Below are positions 13,512 to 14,869 of a stretch of DNA of 14,869 nt, piece after piece. Under the pieces are notes generated by a model. The model saw nothing but the letters and a program-made list of their open reading frames with translations, searched no databases and had not been told where the DNA came from. The stretch comes from JBBRMQ01 sp038230775 (GTDB lineage: Bacteria > Acidobacteriota > Thermoanaerobaculia > Gp7-AA8). The translations under genes were made by a program, and so were the position numbers. The first letter of the stretch is position 1, and every line of letters begins with the position of its first letter. The DNA is taken from assembly GCA_038230775.1 (NCBI GenBank), contig JBBRMQ010000091.1, positions 1 to 14,869 on the forward strand, in the 5' to 3' direction.

Positions 13512-14570
13512 CTAGATCTCGCGGAAAATGTAGCGGCGCAGAACGTCGATCCGCTCTTCGAGCTTGGTGACGTCGAGATAACGCAGCGTAGCGGCGACGG
13601 AAGAGAGAAGCGAGTTGCCGTCCTGAGGCGTGTAGCAGAAGCCCACGATCTTGTGCGGGTTGGGAACGGCGACGGTGGCCAGCGGCACGACCGTCTGCGA
13701 GAAGATGCGGCCGAAGTAGCCGTGGTCGCGGCCGAATGAGAAGATCTGGTTGACTGAGCGGCGGCCGGTGACGGCGACACGCGGGTTGCTGCGGAAAGCC
13801 GCCTTCACTTCCTCGGCGGTGGTCTTGAAGCCGAGCTCGAGATCGAACCACAGCGTGTGCATGTACTGCGTGTTGATCTTGATCGCGGACGAGTAGAGGT
13901 TGAGCTTCTCATCCAGCGTCTGGAAGAGGTGATAGGCGTCGCGCGCGTGATGCGTTCCGAATTCGGGATCGTCGTGCTTGCCCGCTTCCGGCGAGGCGAT
14001 GAAGTCCTTCGAGTCGGAGACGTCGTTCGCCCGTCGCATGCAGACAAAGCGGCCGGCCTTGAGATCGATCTTGCCGTCGTTCGAGGCGAGCGTTTTGAGG
14101 AGCACGGAAATGTTGTGCGTGTTGCAGGAGACGATCTGCACGTAGCGTTCGTCGGGCGACTGCACTTCATCGTTGATCCCGCGCGCATACGGCTTGCCGA
14201 AACCGAATTCAGAGCCCTGGGCCAGAAATCCCTTCGGACCTTTCGCGCGGTCGTAGTACTTGCCCTTGTTCTCATTGCCTGCCGGCGTGCAGTCGATGAC
14301 GACCGTCGCGCGCTCGATCGCTTCCTCCGCGCTGTACGAGACGCGGTGCCCGAGCTTGGCGAAGTCGTCACGGGCGTCGTCGTCGGTGGCCAGGCGCGCG
14401 CCGTGATCGATCATCTGATTGAGCTTGGCGCGATCGAATGCACTCGGCGTGCGCTTGTGGAACGTGACTTCGTCGACACCCCAGACGTCCTTGAACTCGT
14501 TGAACAAACCGATGAGGGGCTCGCCGATCGTGCCCGTACCGACAACGTGGACGATTTTTTTCTTCGCCAT
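13512..14570 (-). CDS. Type II (archaeal-type) glyceraldehyde-3-phosphate dehydrogenase
   Basis: 352-residue phosphorylating GAPDH of the archaeal class, converting glyceraldehyde-3-phosphate to 1,3-bisphosphoglycerate or back. Evidence is motif by motif against archaeal enzymes: GTGTIGEP (11-18) Rossmann loop; VVIDCTPAGNENKGKYYDRA (90-109) matching the VVDTTP segment; IVSCNTHNISVLLKTL (146-161) with catalytic Cys149 in SCNT; THHARDA (206-212) matching the archaeal SHHAKDV; QYMHTLWFDLEL (235-246); and SNPRVAV (261-267). Class I GAPDH signatures such as SCTTNCL are absent. Start ATG 14570 (MAKKKIVHVV) is preceded by TACAAT at 10 nt and no SD site; the frame upstream is antisense to the next gene. 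Length fits the class (about 335-350). It leads the GAPDH-accD-folC run. Cofactor preference (NAD or NADP) cannot be read. Confidence 0.88.
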   Translation of the reverse strand: MAKKKIVHVVGTGTIGEPLIGLFNEFKDVWGVDEVTFHKRTPSAFDRAKLNQMIDHGARLATDDDARDDFAKLGHRVSYSAEEAIERATVVIDCTPAGNENKGKYYDRAKGPKGFLAQGSEFGFGKPYARGINDEVQSPDERYVQIVSCNTHNISVLLKTLASNDGKIDLKAGRFVCMRRANDVSDSKDFIASPEAGKHDDPEFGTHHARDAYHLFQTLDEKLNLYSSAIKINTQYMHTLWFDLELGFKTTAEEVKAAFRSNPRVAVTGRRSVNQIFSFGRDHGYFGRIFSQTVVPLATVAVPNPHKIVGFCYTPQDGNSLLSSVAATLRYLDVTKLEERIDVLRRYIFREI

Positions 14571-14580
14571 GGCGGCGCGG

Positions 14581-14597
14581 ATTGTAACGGATAGAAT
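14581..14597. promoter_or_regulatory. Two opposed -10-like boxes in a 33-nt divergent gap
   Basis: TACAAT on the minus strand (plus coordinates 14581-14586) is 10 nt before the GAPDH ATG. TAGAAT on the plus strand (14592-14597) is 6 nt before the ATG at 14604. Only five bases separate them. No SD site fits between either box and its start, so both transcripts would be leaderless or nearly so, and any -35 would lie inside the opposite coding region. No good -35 was recognised. Confidence 0.5.
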
Positions 14598-14603
14598 CGA
14601 GCC

Positions 14604-14869
14604 ATGGAGCGACGCGGCTGGATCGCCTTCGGCGTCGCTCTGATCGCGATCACGATCGTTCGCGTCCTGGCGGTCGATTCGATCGCCGACCGGTCGTTTT
14701 TCATCAAGTACCTGGAGTTCGCTGATGCCCTGCGCGCCGGGCAGATCGTTCGCGATCGCATCCCCGATCTGAGTCCCGGCTATCTGTGGACGGTCGCTCT
14801 TCTGCGAGCGATCGGCCTCGGCGTGCACGGCATCCGGACGCTACAGATCATCCTGCTGAGCGGCGTTGC
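14604..14869 (+). CDS. GT-C-like membrane glycosyltransferase, N-terminal part (cut by window edge)
   Basis: 88 codons are visible, open to the end of the window. MERRGWIAFGVALIAITIVRVLA forms a first membrane helix. A loop with RSFFIKYLEFADALRAGQ and then DRIPDLSPGYLWTVALLRAIG follows, and a second hydrophobic segment begins (IRTLQIILLSGVA). An acidic loop between helices 1 and 2 followed by SPxYxW is the usual opening of PMT/ArnT-like GT-C transferases and related polytopic proteins that carry C-terminal repeats. The assignment is by layout only. The start is the first ATG after a stop-rich leader and has a TAGAAT box 6 nt upstream. It diverges from GAPDH and would be the fifth glycosylation-type gene in the window. 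Confidence 0.65.
   Translation, partial: MERRGWIAFGVALIAITIVRVLAVDSIADRSFFIKYLEFADALRAGQIVRDRIPDLSPGYLWTVALLRAIGLGVHGIRTLQIILLSGV

Noticed and set aside
13499..13780. N-terminal extension of accD
   Set aside because: It is a Ser/Arg-rich alternative-frame reading of the GAPDH 3' end; MAWFRKEKK is the usual AccD opening.
14571..14828. N-terminal extension of the GAPDH gene
   Set aside because: It is antisense to the plus-strand membrane protein starting at 14604, and GAPDH homology starts at MAKKKIVHVV.

Overview
The window is GC-rich chromosomal DNA from a Gram-negative-type bacterium. It reads like a soil or sediment Acidobacteriota-like genome or an uncultured relative. That placement is an inference from GspG-like pilins, two YfhO-type membrane proteins, an archaeal-type (type II) GAPDH and heptamer intergenic repeats; no rRNA or tRNA is present to confirm it. 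No transposase, integrase, phage gene or CRISPR array is seen, and no gene-free stretch exceeds 300 bases.

Layout. (1) 1-1020: two type II/IV pilin-like genes on the minus strand. The first is cut by the window edge and is identical in protein to the second over the shared part; a hairpin terminator lies between them. (2) 1098-5866: a minus-strand pair, a YfhO-like membrane protein translationally coupled to an M20 peptidase. A family 2 glycosyltransferase reads the other way and ends inside a palindromic repeat. (3) 5896-9493: a minus-strand run glyA - heptamer hairpin - siroheme dehydrogenase - GT-C membrane glycosyltransferase, the last two joined by ATGA. (4) 9598-11400: a second YfhO-like protein on the plus strand, overlapping the end of folC by 111 bp. 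(5) 11290-14570: a minus-strand run type II GAPDH - accD - folC. (6) 14604 to the end: the start of another GT-C-like membrane protein.

Two themes emerge. First, housekeeping genes (glyA, accD-folC, sirC-like, GAPDH) are interleaved with envelope-glycosylation genes: one polyprenyl-phosphate-type GT2, two YfhO proteins and two GT-C proteins. GT2 plus YfhO recalls the Bacillus CsbB-YfhO polymer-glycosylation pair, but the acceptor here is unknown. Second, the intergenic gaps are almost filled by period-7 tandem repeats in facing arms, which can fold into long hairpins. One supplies the apparent start codon and first ~22 codons of folC. Another abuts the sirC start, and a third sits between divergent genes. 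These repeats, the convergent coding overlap, and short -10-to-start spacing with few Shine-Dalgarno sites are the most unusual parts of the window.
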